This document shows, piece after piece, positions 27,677-38,511 of a stretch of 64,000 nt of DNA. The stretch comes from Rhizopus arrhizus (Eukaryota > Mucoromycota > Mucoromycetes > Mucorales > Rhizopodaceae). How positions within the stretch are numbered: position 1 is the first letter of the stretch; every line of letters starts with the position of its first letter. The position numbers were made by a program, and so were the translations under genes. The notes under the pieces were generated by a model. The model did no database searches, was not told the DNA's origin, and worked only from the letters and a program-made list of their open reading frames with translations. The stretch lies in the NCBI GenBank assembly GCA_024220505.1, contig JAKZZE010000017.1:310001-374000 (forward strand). The letters run 5' to 3'.

Positions 27677-30270
27677 TCAAATCATGCCAAAGCCTTCTGC
27701 ATTACTTATACTTGTTAAGAGCCTTTCTCTTAGTTTTTCTTTACTACTATATTCACACAGAAGCAATACATTGTAACATGTATGAGAAGTAGGTAACCTT
27801 TTGTTATTGATATTAATTGTTTAATTATCAAAAATATTTTTTTGCCTGTTACCTGTCTGAATCACCTCCGTTTTTGGCAATTACAAATTGTAGTTTACTA
27901 AGTCCACCTATTGGTGCCTATATTGCAAGTTGGTGTGATAATAAACAGAATTGATATTCGCTTACCCTATCCGAGCCAGTTGCAAAAAACAAGAGCTTTT
28001 TTTTATCTTCGTAAGAAAATGAATGAACAATTTCCCAAAAGTACCTAATATAAGTGTCAAAATAACACGTAAAAATCAATAGTGCTCCTTTTACTTTATG
28101 ATGTCTGAATCTTTTGTCCACCCTCCATCATATACAGTTGATTTCTCAAGTGCTTCAAAATCAAGATCTGAACAACCACAAATAAGCTGCTCCACCTCTT
28201 CAGGTCTAAACATCTTTCCGATGCTTTAGTTTCCTCTCCAAATGTAATCATATGATTATTCCTTCATTTTTTTTTTACCTTAATCGCACTGTCCTGACAT
28301 ACTAGTAAAAATCCTTCCTTAAATGCTTCAAATTGTTTTTGTACTGAAGTGTCAAGTATAAATTTGGTATAAAGATTTACAAATTCGGATCTGTTTTCAT
28401 TTGTTAGTTGTATTTCTGAGCCCATTGGTTTTAGATCATAAGTGAATACATGACCAAATGATTCCATATTCACTTGAAAAAAACGGTCATACTCTGCTTC
28501 TATATCTCCATCGTATTGAAGAAGCATTTCTAGACCTTTTCCTAAGCTCTAAATCAATGAATTTAGTAGAAAATACATTCATGCCTTTTCTTTTACCAGG
28601 TCAAGTTGCTTTAAATCAGAAAGGTCCACATCAACATTCATCAGCTTTTTGTACAATGCGAGAGGAAAGTGCAGATCGAGTATAACACTGTTGTATACAG
28701 CCAACCCTAGCAATAATCCTACAAGTTTATATTCTCTTGTATTAGTTTCGTCTAAAACGGGATTGGATGAGAACCAGCACAATCTTGATTCTTCATTGTA
28801 AACAAATAATCCATATTTTGGGTCAAATATTTCTCGTACAATCAATTGAAAGAATTCTTTTTGTACGCCACCTTCATCTACTCCTTCTTCTCCCAAAAAC
28901 TGTACCCTTAGCTGCTTTTTAAGATCGTGAATAGATTTTTCTTCAAGCTATCATTAAATTGATTATGATACTGAATATTTTTTTGATTTATTTATATGTA
29001 CCTGAAGCAAAGTATCTGAAATAATATGGTCTCGGCGTATTTCAAGCACAAGATAAGGACTGTTCACACCTAAAAGTTATTTAATAAAATAAATAATGAT
29101 AAGCCAGTAAAAAGGAAATATACCTTGAAATAAAGCACGAAAAAAGGCATCTTGAAGCTCATGCCTCATTTGAAATACGCTTTCAACCTTGAGTACGTCG
29201 GCTTTAACTGCAGGATTTAACAAGAAAGGATAATCACAAAATGAAAACCTAATCATCATACAATCAGTTTAGTTTTTTGTACTTTTGAAACATACCCCTT
29301 CTTATCTTTATAGTTTGGAAAATCTTCTTTTATCTCAATCTGATCGTTAACAGCTCGATTGTAAAACTCTGTATAATGTACTAATCGCCTTGATTCGTTG
29401 AGCCTATCTTGTGGAGAATCAATATACTAACAATAAAAAAAAGCTTACATAAAATTGATTTGCATAAACTTACAAAGTATAGATATGCATTTGGTTGCAT
29501 CTACAACAGATGGATCTGGATAGGCGTTTCCTGAGCTTCCTACACGAATTTGTAATTTTTTGGACAGAAACTCTTGAAACACTTGCAAAACGCTTTTAAA
29601 ATGACAAATATCATCCTGCTGCTCTTCAGATATCAAATATCTAAATAATTGGTCTTGATCCTCATTACTAAGTGTAACAATAAATCCACATATGTCTTGC
29701 AATAGACTTTTAGCATTATTAACATCAACAAAACTAGGGCACTACTTTTCCGTAGTATGTTTAACAATAAGCTCACTTCATCCTTGTTCATGGATCTATC
29801 TAGTCCTTACTTGAAATAGAATAACAATTATGTTCAAATATTCAGTATGAGCCATATTGCGAGTAATGGATTGTACTAATCTTTTTGATCTTTCTGCAAT
29901 AACATTCATCCAAAGAGGGCGCTAGTAAAATAAATAAACAAAGGTTTTGTATGCTTTATATAATATAGTAGGAAAATGAAAAAGATACCTCTGATAACAG
30001 CTGAAAGCTTTTTTTAGCTTCTGTTATGTCCACTGGACAGCATTCTCTCAGATTATGCAACTTCTATAAAACGCTTTGAGAAACAAAATGACTCGCCTCA
30101 AATAATATCTGTAGTTAAATTACCTGTTGGAAACTGGAACTCAAGTAATCAGGATTGCTGAATATTTCTGTCAAGTGTACAGTGACATCTGCTCGTTCGC
30201 CAAGAGATTTTGCTTCTTCTAAAAGCATCTGTACAATCTGTAAATTTAAATGATCTACAAAAGGTTTCAT
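27677..30270 (-). CDS. UBE3A-like HECT-type E3 ubiquitin ligase
   Basis: Thirteen exons join in phase to 636 aa: 30124-30270, 29989-30063, 29811-29921, 29474-29741, 29296-29407, 29124-29248, 29002-29069, 28597-28947, 28279-28548, 28095-28213, 27966-28044, 27853-27917, 27677-27797. The HECT domain includes [85 protein letters not shown] and the catalytic [13 protein letters not shown], with Cys in the ubiquitin-acceptor position. The upstream part ([25 protein letters not shown]) matches UBE3A rather than other HECT families. Vertebrate UBE3A is about 850 aa with an N-terminal AZUL zinc domain; none is visible here. Either the start is upstream or the protein is naturally short. Confidence 0.88.
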
Positions 30271-32868
30271 TGATTATGATTAGATAATTTGGCCAGTGAT
30301 ATGCAATTCAAAACACCAAGTTGAACATCTTTACCAAATTGAACTGTCATGTTTTCAAATGGGAAGCTTTCTTTAAACAAATAAATTCGTTGGAAAAGAT
30401 CAAATTAGTACGACACAGGACTACTTTTTTGTTTTCTTATAAAACCCCTTTGAAAGTAAAGCAATTAATCTATTTGCATAAGCCGAACCTTCAACCTATC
30501 TAGGTTACTCGTTTATTTAATCTCACTCACAATGACAGCCCTTCTTGACCGACTTGGCTGATAGCATGAAATATGTGTGTAGCATTTATAAAAGTCGGCA
30601 ACTATCCATTCGAGGTTGAGCTACTGCTCCCATCGCAATGATACTTCCCACCTTGTGATACACTGTCCAACGTTATTTTCCTTGGATATAGTTCATTTAG
30701 TATCACAAAGTGCTGTATGCTAGTATAAAGCATCAATATGATCTTTATCTCGCACTGACGTTAGTTTACTTGACACTGCAACTCAATAAAGTATTTCGAA
30801 TAAAAGCAATTGCTTTTGACTGACAACCAACTCGAGAAATATCAGTGCAGCCACACGCTTGTTTACAATGCATAAAGGGAAAGAAACCTGTAACCATGGA
30901 CCTATAATTATTTGAGATCACTACAGATTCGGTAAAACTTAATGTATAATTGATTTCAATACGATGTGTTTCTTCTTTTGTCAATCGATGTTTCTCTCTT
31001 GTTAATTAATTACTACTGAAATAGTTGTCATAGGGAACGTAGTTATTGGTGCCAAACAAGCGATTCACATAGGCATGTAGAAGATGAGGCAAATCATTCT
31101 TCATTTTTAGGTTGCCATCTTGAGCCTTGTAATACTTGACTTTTGCATTTTTTCTGATGCTCTTACTTTTTATTCAACCTCTTCAGGCCTTTGGATTAAT
31201 AAGAACACTAGCGAAACGAAGACGAAGGATATGATAGTGACCTGCCCTTAGTATCACCGTTAGAGCTAGTGTTTTCTCTCAATTCGACTCAACCACCAAA
31301 AACTTTTACCTGTGTATCTTCCTTGGCATAAAAAAAAAGGATTTAAAAGACGCTACATATAAATTGAGAATAAAAGCGCGGTTTGGGAGATACGACTATA
31401 TCCTTCATCTTTATTTCGATAACACTATCGTTTAATTTTTTTTTTTTATTTCTGTTGTTTAGTTGATTAAAAAATTAGCATTTAATGCTGCAAGCACAAT
31501 GTTTGTATTTCAGAGAAATCAAAATTCAAAAGGTCAATGCTACTTTTATCTTTACAAGATGCCACACTTGTGTCTCTGTAAAATTTTCCAAAGTTCAATG
31601 GGAGTTTGAATCTATTACAGCCATACTGTGAAGTAAATTTGCTCGTAGCATACTTGACTATTTGAGAGAAGCGCTAGTTACGTATAACAGCTTCTTTAAT
31701 GAATTGCCTTTTTATGTGAACTGAATAGTATATTAAGGGAATAAAAGCTTCAATTCAGCAGCTATTAAAAATGCATAAATTACTTATAGCTCTTCTTTAC
31801 TTTTAAGTCTATTGCTGCTCTATATTGATGAATTGGCCAAATTGCCTCCCTATAAGATAATGCTATGAGCATCTTAAGAAAGGATTGCTATCCAAACTTT
31901 TGCTAAAGATATAAAACATGTTCTCTAAGGGCGATGAAACTCTAGATTTAAATGAATAGGTATTTGAAATAAAAGTAATCAAGTTACTTTTCCTCCATGT
32001 ACTTTGGATATTTTTATTATAGCCAATACAAGTAACAATTAGTGCATTTTAATATTTGTAGCAAAGACTCGATGTATGCCATGTAAATAAAATGTATGAA
32101 TTCTTTCTTATGCAGAGATTAGAAAAAAAAGAAAAAAGAAAAAAAGATTGACGAATTGGTCTTGATAAGCTTTAGTAGACATTTTTGAAGTTCACATTTT
32201 AAGCATTTTAACTGTATACATGTTATACTATATTTAATGATAATGCCAATTAGCGTAAAAAAGTTATATCTAGCGTCATAGGGAGTTTTGATGTCAATGT
32301 ACATCAACAGCATACGTTTTTCGTTATTTGAAAGCTGTATCTTGTTTGAAAAAACGGTACTTGGAATTGACGGATGCAGTGCCTCACTTTTAATCATTAA
32401 AAAACGTAATGGATGCTCTGTAAGCAAATCCAATAGGCATTTTTTTTCTATTTAGCGGTATTCTCTTCCATTGTGTTACTATATTGGTTTGTTTCTGGGC
32501 CTTTGTGTAACGGAATCTTTAGCAAAGAGACGTAAAAAGACAGGTAACTGCATATCTATTAAAATCCTTTAAGGGAATGAATAAATAGATAATTGCTTAT
32601 AACAAATATGGTTGATTGATTTTTCATTTCTCCTTTACAAAAGTCCAAGAAAAAGAGGGGCTTGTAAGTAGGATACTCTCAAAGCTTTAAAATTTTTATT
32701 TGTTTCATGTTTCGGCAAATATTTTTTCCGGATGTATTTTTATTAGGACCAGGTCAAGCGGATGAGCTGAACTTGGATTGTCGATCTCTTTTCCCCTTAC
32801 TGCACTGTTTCAAATAACAATTACAGTCATTCCGGAAAGTAAAGTCACTGGTTTTGAATTTGATGTCG
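30271..32868. other. gene-poor intergenic block
   Basis: About 2.6 kb with no convincing gene. One minus frame (30766-30984) contains a Cys cluster (HCKQACGCTDISRVGCQS) and could be a fragment, but it has no supporting context. The remainder is AT-rich. The right end (from about 32825) adjoins transposon-derived sequence. Confidence 0.45.
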
Positions 32869-33316
32869 TGCAAAAAATCTTGGTGTTCAAAAATGATGTA
32901 ACACGATCCAAAAATAAAGTCGTGATCAACGTTTGATGAATCTTTGTTTGTTTTTTACATGTCGCTTGGTAATTGTTATTCTTGGCATTTTTTTATTTTT
33001 ATAAATTGAAGTGATGGTTCCATTCCTTATTTCTGTTTTCTTCCTGATTTTGAATTTATTTTTACAAACATTCAAATGAATACGCAATTTTTTTATGAGG
33101 ATGGGCAAGGATGTAACGTTGATGAACATGGACTTGAGCCGATGGATCTTACAGTTGAAGAGGAACTTTTCACCATCGAAACAATAAGTTCTCGTATCCA
33201 ATTTCTTCAAAATAAAACCCCCAGAGAGACCTCCTAAGCCTATGTTGCATCCAGTTGGAGATGAAAGGAATCGTGTTGATGTTTATATGGGGCTATGCAA
33301 TAAGCGACATTATACA
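32869..33316 (+). repeat. partial copy of the Tc1-like element 5' end (inverted relative to the main copy)
   Basis: This segment matches the reverse complement of 38512-38850 almost throughout, with a few substitutions. It reads MNTQFFYEDGQG from 33076 and continues past IQFLQNKT. It carries an extra ~110 nt (about 32945-33055) absent from the other copy. The match stops abruptly after the codons for a CNKRHYT motif. The copy therefore holds only the 5' leader and N-terminal coding part of the element. Left of it, TACAGTCATTCCGGAAAG at about 32822 could be an element terminus, but no partner was found. Confidence 0.75.
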
Positions 33317-33330
33317 AATCCTATCCGTTG

Positions 33331-34038
33331 GTGATGGTATTTTGCATTGATAAACTCTCTCCGTTGACACTTATCACCAAGTTCATACCTGTCGATAGTA
33401 AACCATGGATGCAGCGTATTATGTGTTGTGATTTCTGGGCAAAGAGCTGTTACCTTGTGTCAAAGCCAAGCCTATCGTGCGAAGAAGTTGACGCCAACGT
33501 ATCACCTTTACAGGCACTGTCGATGTTTCTGATTGAACAATCGCCCACCTTGTATGGTCATTCCCATCCTGAACATTCAACAGTACGACCGCTATATCGG
33601 CTAGCCATGGAGTGCACTGAATTTGAAACTGAAAAAAGAGAAGATTTGGCACATGTCGTTGATGTGATTTGCACCAACAATGAAAAACTGTGGAATAAGG
33701 TGGGTGCTTCCCTTGTCAACGTCCCTGGCACGCTCGAAGCAAAAAAGATTGTATCGCGTGCATTAGAATTCAACTGTTCGGCCAAAAGGAAATATTTGGA
33801 TGTAGAAGACAGTGACAGCTCACTTGAGCCTTTACCAAGCTGCAGCCGCAAGAAAACGACAGCAGAAGATTCTGATAAGCATGATGATCTGGAATTCATC
33901 ATCAGCTTCCGTAAAAACCTAACCGGCAGGATGAATTGGGTTCGTTGTTTGGAATTGGCCCATGAAAAGAATCTTTGCAAACGTTTTTCGACAGCTGAAA
34001 GCATTCGATTCTTCTATCGCAATTCAATAAAAAAATGA
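33331..34038 (+). CDS. orphan ORF, unknown protein
   Basis: A single uninterrupted frame of 235 codons from ATG 33331. Composition is balanced and globular, with less AT than the surroundings. It has a Ser/Asp-rich low-complexity linker (VEDSDSSLEPLPSCSRKKTT) and a basic/aromatic C-terminus (GRMNWVRCLELAHEKNLCKR, then RFFYRNSIKK), slightly like a Myb/SANT-type end. It begins right where the partial Tc1-like copy ends. It could be a captured host gene piece, part of another mobile element, or an old retrotransposon-associated gene. No family was recognised; a promoter or intron is not evident. Confidence 0.45.
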   Translation: MMVFCIDKLSPLTLITKFIPVDSKPWMQRIMCCDFWAKSCYLVSKPSLSCEEVDANVSPLQALSMFLIEQSPTLYGHSHPEHSTVRPLYRLAMECTEFETEKREDLAHVVDVICTNNEKLWNKVGASLVNVPGTLEAKKIVSRALEFNCSAKRKYLDVEDSDSSLEPLPSCSRKKTTAEDSDKHDDLEFIISFRKNLTGRMNWVRCLELAHEKNLCKRFSTAESIRFFYRNSIKK

Positions 34039-34458
34039 ATTTACCCCTGATATCAAGTTTGCCGCATACCCCTTTCAAGTTGCATATCTTCTCAGTTTTG
34101 AATAAAAAAAATTGTCTTTATATTGGACGGCGTGTCCCTTTCCTTTCGCTTCCTTTCTGTATCTTGGTGTCATGTTTTGACATGTCAATAAGATACAGTC
34201 TTATCATTCTGGACTAAATTTTTATAAATGAGTTTCTGATAATTAGTAACTATGCTGAATAATTGGTTTCAGTTTATATCTAGACAATTTATGACTAGCA
34301 TCAGATTATAACATTCTTCTTATGCAAGTCAAATCATATCGGTCATAACTATCTTTTGCCATATAATCTCAGGTCTTGCTCAAACTTATATAAATAGTCT
34401 TGAAATCTTTCTTTGATAGAAATAATTCTTTGTTCATATCTTTTACACTTAAAACACT
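34039..34458. other. intergenic within transposon-rich block
   Basis: AT-rich, no coding frame of note. Confidence 0.4.
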
Positions 34459-34850
34459 TCACTTGGATCCGAGGTGATAATTTCAATCGCAGTTGATGTT
34501 TTTAGGATGGATTTGCTTAATTGATCCATTCCAGGCAACTGATCCGGTGGTAACTTGAACGCAAGAAGATCATCGATCACTAAAATAAGTCAGGCGATTA
34601 ACAAAAAAAAATATCAGAGAGAGAGATATAAATTCAAAATATCCATTTACTTTCATTTTCATCCTGGGTTTTTTCTTCAGTGATTGTCATTGCAAAACTA
34701 AAGAAATCGCGTTGGAAAGGTAGCCTGTTGACACCGCTAACACCGTATGCACCAACACTCGTCAAGGCAATCATTCTGTCGCGCCATAGTTGTATTCATT
34801 TCGTTCATTCCATTGATCCAATTTTACAAAATGGCTGACCAGTCCCACTT
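34459..34850 (-). pseudogene. two-exon coding relic, unknown
   Basis: On the minus strand a frame reads GLVSHFVKLDQWNERNEYNY, shifts by one base near 34777, and continues MIALTSVGAYGVSGVNRL and FFSFAMTITEEKTQDENE. A GT...AG intron removes about 60 nt (donor near 34652), and the frame resumes MIDDLLAFKLPPDQLPGM and ends with IEIITSDPSEVF and a stop close to 34459. The splice join restores the frame exactly, so this is probably real exonic sequence. It lacks a clear start and abuts the 3' end of the Tc1-like element. The family is unknown; it may be a host gene truncated by transposon insertion or transposon cargo. Confidence 0.35.
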
Positions 34851-35643
34851 TTTTTATAACCTCTCCTTGTTGAGACACTTACCAAAACATTTGGCAGAAT
34901 GAGATACAAACCCTTTGAAATCATTTAAATATAAACTATCACATGCCTCACTAATTCTATTGAGTGATTCTTTTTCCAAAAACTTATTTCGCCTAACTTC
35001 ACTCTTGGCAACCGACCAGAATTGCTCAATTGGATTTAGCTCAGTAGAATATGGAGAAGATAAACATATCGGTATCCTCGAGAGCGAATGTATCTTCCTA
35101 TGCCAGTTGAACTATGAATAGGAGCATTATCCACGACAAGACAATGTCCTTTCATTTCTGGATACTTATCCATTTCATCAAGAGTAGCTTTTAAAAAGTT
35201 TAGATAATGTCCTGTCACTGTTCCTAAGCTATAAGCATCAATCTCACACCCAAGCTTTCTCTTTTTGATGCGTTTTGGAACTCGTAAACTAACATTGATT
35301 AAGCAGTGGCAGATATTATACCTAAAATGGATGTTGCTCTTGCTTTAGTCACAGGCACTGTAACTATAGCAGGAGTTTCCTTCTTTGACCAAGCCATACC
35401 CCGTTTCAAAGTAATGTGAAAGGCTGATTCATCAAGAAGAACATAATTTGTTGTGAAGTCTAGATCAGTTTGCTGCCACTTTTGAACCCAATCGTATCGT
35501 TGCTGAATTTTTTCCTCACTGTTTCATTCCACAGGCTGGAATTGTGCCTGCTTAATAGATAGATTACACTCAGTTGTCATGAAGTTATAAACAGTACTGC
35601 GAGAAAAAAAAAAGATCTATAAAGTTTCACATTAAACTTTCTA

Positions 35644-35670
35644 ACGTGCCACCAAGCTTAAACCTGAAAA
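35644..35670 (+). repeat. left terminal inverted repeat of the nested transposon
   Basis: 27 nt identical to the reverse complement of 38226-38252; sequence diverges immediately inside. Confidence 0.92.
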
Positions 35671-36006
35671 TTTTTTTGACAATTTTCAAATGCTATAAAC
35701 TTTTCCACAAATAATCCAACAATAAAACAAAGCCATAACAATTATTATATAAACCTTTCTGAACATTTCTTATGGATTAGATTGTTAATTTTATTAATAA
35801 TATTTTCTTTTTATATCATTTGAAAACATGCGGTATTTCAAAATTTTAGCTGGTAGTCCTTAGGGAAGACATATATTGAAACAAATTTTTTTAATACCGT
35901 ATGGTAGAGGACAGATAAACATAACAGTCACATATTACGTAATCAATATGAGAGAGCTCGTACTATAACATAGGTGCCTCTTCTCCCTTATTCATACTCT
36001 AAAACT

Positions 36007-38085
36007 ATGCCTCCACTTAACGCTAGAAAACGAGCTTATCTTAAAAAACATAGAAATGAGACGAACCAATTTGTCCCTCATTTAAATGATCAAGACTGGG
36101 ACATGAGCGATTCTGAGCTTATAGAATTAAGCAACATAACTGAAATGCGTAATGCTGATCCTACAATCAGCATGTCAATCAACAATGTTTTGCTTGATAA
36201 TAATGTAAAGCGAAACAGACCTTTGTCTTATTCGAAAACCTCTAGGTCAACACGCTGGAGACGAGAAAAAGAAGCTAAATCTGTTAATGATAAGGGCAAA
36301 CTCGAGAGTTTTGGATTTGTATCTATTGCCCCTGTTGTAGAAGCCAGTTCTCCCATATTGTCAAAGAATGAAATACAACTTTTGAGAATCCAAGAAATAC
36401 TTCCAAAACTTCAAATGTATGTGAAACCTGTGATGAACTCGAAGGATAAAGAAAACACGATCGAGAGATACAGTTTTATGCAATACTCTTCGATTTATAC
36501 TTACTTTATTAAGAGAATTGAGGGTATTCCTATTACTTTGGCTTCTCGTGAGGCAGCTAGAATTCATTGGGCAGATAACAACGTTGCGTATCGTGCCATG
36601 ACTATCGTAAAATGGGCTAAAGAATATTTGAGTCAAGGGGTGTTATCGAGACATCGACAAGGTGTTCATTCAAAAAGAAAGTCTTTTCTTAATGATGCCG
36701 ATATCAAGGAAATGGTTCTCGAAGAAATACGTAGAATGAAGCCTGCTGAACGTTCCTTGGTTACTATTAAAAAATTCATTGATGAAGTAGTTATCCCATC
36801 CAAATTGGGCGTAATAATGCAACCTGTTCCTGAAAGCACGCTCAGTAACTATCTCCATGAATGGGGCTATGTCTATAGAAAGAACAAAAAAACCATTTAC
36901 TTCGATGGTCACGAACGCGAAGATGTGGTCGAGTATAGAAGCGTTTGGTCGAAGAGGATGCTCGAATATATGGAAAAAATGGATTTTTACTCTGGAGAAA
37001 CTGAGGAAGATGTATTGGAGCCAAATGCATTACCAGAAGGCGAGAGAAAGTGCGTGTTCGTTACGCACGATGAAAGTACTTTCTACGCAAATGATGGTAA
37101 GAACGATACGTGGTTAGCTGATGGAGAAAATTACATCAGAAAAAAGGGTCCTGGGCTATCTATCATGGTGAGTGAGTTTCAATGCCCTTGCCATGGAACA
37201 ATGAAGATTCAAAAGTGGTCTTCAAGAAAGCTGTTCAAGGCAGGTACTGCAAGAGATGGATGGTGGACTTCAAAACACATGGTTGAGCAGTTAAAAGAAG
37301 ATGCAATCGGCCTTTTCGAAGCACTTCACCCCAATTGTGTAGCTGTTTTTCTCTTTGATAACAGCTCCAATCATGGTGCTTTTGCTGATGATGCTTTGGT
37401 CGCCAGCCGAATGACTCTCAATGAAAAGCCTTGGCCATTGAGTGAGAAATTCCAGTTCCGAGATACTGTATATATCTCAAGATCCACAGGTATGGAGGAA
37501 GTCCAGTCCTTCTACTATGAAAAAGAGATCAAGAAAAGGGATAAGAAGGGAAACTTGAAAACAAAAAAAGTACGTTATTTCAAGGGAATAAGAAAAATTT
37601 TGGAGGAAAGAAGTCTATGGATTGGACATGATCTGGAAGGCAAGAAATGGAAGTTACATTGTGGGGCTCCAGATAGAGTTAATCCAATTTGCTGCGCTCT
37701 CCATTTTTTAGAGAATTGCCCTGATTTTAAAAATCAAAAGTCTGCTTTGGAGGAGGTGATCATAAACTCTGGACACGTTTTTGAGCTGTATCCTAAATAC
37801 CATTGCGAATGTAATTGGATCGAAATGTACTGGGGTGCAGCAAAAAGAGAAGCTCGCTTGAAATGCGATTACTCCTTTAAGTCTCTTGAGGAAAATATCG
37901 ATTTATTTTTGGATAAAGCCGGCGATTTAACACATATACGTAGGTATTTTAGGAGATCAATGGACTTTATTGAAGCTTATAATCGATGTACTGATGTCAG
38001 AGAAGTTGTTCAAGAGGTGAAAAAGTTTGTCGAGAAAAAGTATTTGTCTCACAGAAAAGTCAGAGTGCCTTCAGGTTTGGTATAG
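36007..38085 (+). CDS. DDE transposase of the nested element (692 aa)
   Basis: One uninterrupted frame. The ATG at 36007 (MPPLNARKRAY) is chosen; the frame is open slightly upstream without another ATG. The N-terminal ~130 residues are basic and Ser-rich. Helical segments around residues 155-310 (YTYFIKRIEGIPITLASREA, then RAMTIVKWAKEYL, then VPESTLSNYLHEWGYVYRKN) look like the HTH/DNA-binding part of Tc1-clan enzymes. Catalytic motifs are FVTHDESTFYANDG (Asp about 355), VFLFDNSSNHGAFADDAL (Asp about 451) and HCECNWIEMYWGAAKRE (Glu about 606). The enzyme should excise and insert the element at TA sites. The same motif set occurs in large 'hypothetical' transposases of other fungi, especially Agaricomycetes; that relation is from memory and not tested. 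Confidence 0.85.
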   Translation: MPPLNARKRAYLKKHRNETNQFVPHLNDQDWDMSDSELIELSNITEMRNADPTISMSINNVLLDNNVKRNRPLSYSKTSRSTRWRREKEAKSVNDKGKLESFGFVSIAPVVEASSPILSKNEIQLLRIQEILPKLQMYVKPVMNSKDKENTIERYSFMQYSSIYTYFIKRIEGIPITLASREAARIHWADNNVAYRAMTIVKWAKEYLSQGVLSRHRQGVHSKRKSFLNDADIKEMVLEEIRRMKPAERSLVTIKKFIDEVVIPSKLGVIMQPVPESTLSNYLHEWGYVYRKNKKTIYFDGHEREDVVEYRSVWSKRMLEYMEKMDFYSGETEEDVLEPNALPEGERKCVFVTHDESTFYANDGKNDTWLADGENYIRKKGPGLSIMVSEFQCPCHGTMKIQKWSSRKLFKAGTARDGWWTSKHMVEQLKEDAIGLFEALHPNCVAVFLFDNSSNHGAFADDALVASRMTLNEKPWPLSEKFQFRDTVYISRSTGMEEVQSFYYEKEIKKRDKKGNLKTKKVRYFKGIRKILEERSLWIGHDLEGKKWKLHCGAPDRVNPICCALHFLENCPDFKNQKSALEEVIINSGHVFELYPKYHCECNWIEMYWGAAKREARLKCDYSFKSLEENIDLFLDKAGDLTHIRRYFRRSMDFIEAYNRCTDVREVVQEVKKFVEKKYLSHRKVRVPSGLV

Positions 38086-38225
38086 TTAACAATAAATATC
38101 ATTAAAACTAGGCTTTTTTTCTAAGAAAAAAACGTCATTAAGTCCCTCTAATTTCAGGAAATAAGCAATGTCTACACTAAATGTCATGAGATGTCCAAAA
38201 AAAAAAATTGAAACAAAATTAAAAT

Positions 38226-38252
38226 TTTTCAGGTTTAAGCTTGGTGGCACGT
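38226..38252 (-). repeat. right terminal inverted repeat of the nested transposon
   Basis: Reverse complement of 35644-35670, followed by the TA duplication at 38253-38254. Confidence 0.92.
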
Positions 38253-38511
38253 TACCACTTCGGTTAAAACAGCAGAAGGATTCTCATCAATGTAATTTAA
38301 AAGAAATTGCTTATGTTCCTCTCCAAGAATACGACGTCGCCTTGATTTTTTCTTTTTCTCGAAAATGCTTTCAGGATCTTCATAATAGTGTTTGACCCAT
38401 CTCTGGGCTGCATGAATATGAATGCCTAATTGAGTCGCAGTGGCCGAAGCACTAAGGCTTTTACTAAAAAATAAATGAAAGAATCTGGTTTTTTTTGTCA
38501 TCAGAGTAAAA

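Larger units (their letters stand above)
35644..38252 (+). mobile_element. 2.6-kb DDE transposon with 27-bp terminal inverted repeats, TA target duplication
   Basis: Both ends start ACGTGCCACCAAGCTTAAAC and match for 27 nt in inverted orientation (35644-35670 and 38226-38252). TA lies directly outside each end (35642-35643 and 38253-38254). Removing the element and one TA restores an uninterrupted reading frame (EVVESLM) in the surrounding Tc1-like transposase, which proves the insertion boundaries. The inner ORF is intact. TA duplication places it with the Tc1/mariner clan, although the transposase is about twice the usual size. Confidence 0.93.

Noticed and set aside
32926..33210. 94-codon minus-strand frame
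   Set aside because: Antisense to the inverted transposon copy; basic composition comes from T-rich complement.
36361..37030. Minus-strand frames inside the nested transposon
   Set aside because: Opposite the intact transposase frame with catalytic motifs; no motif of their own.
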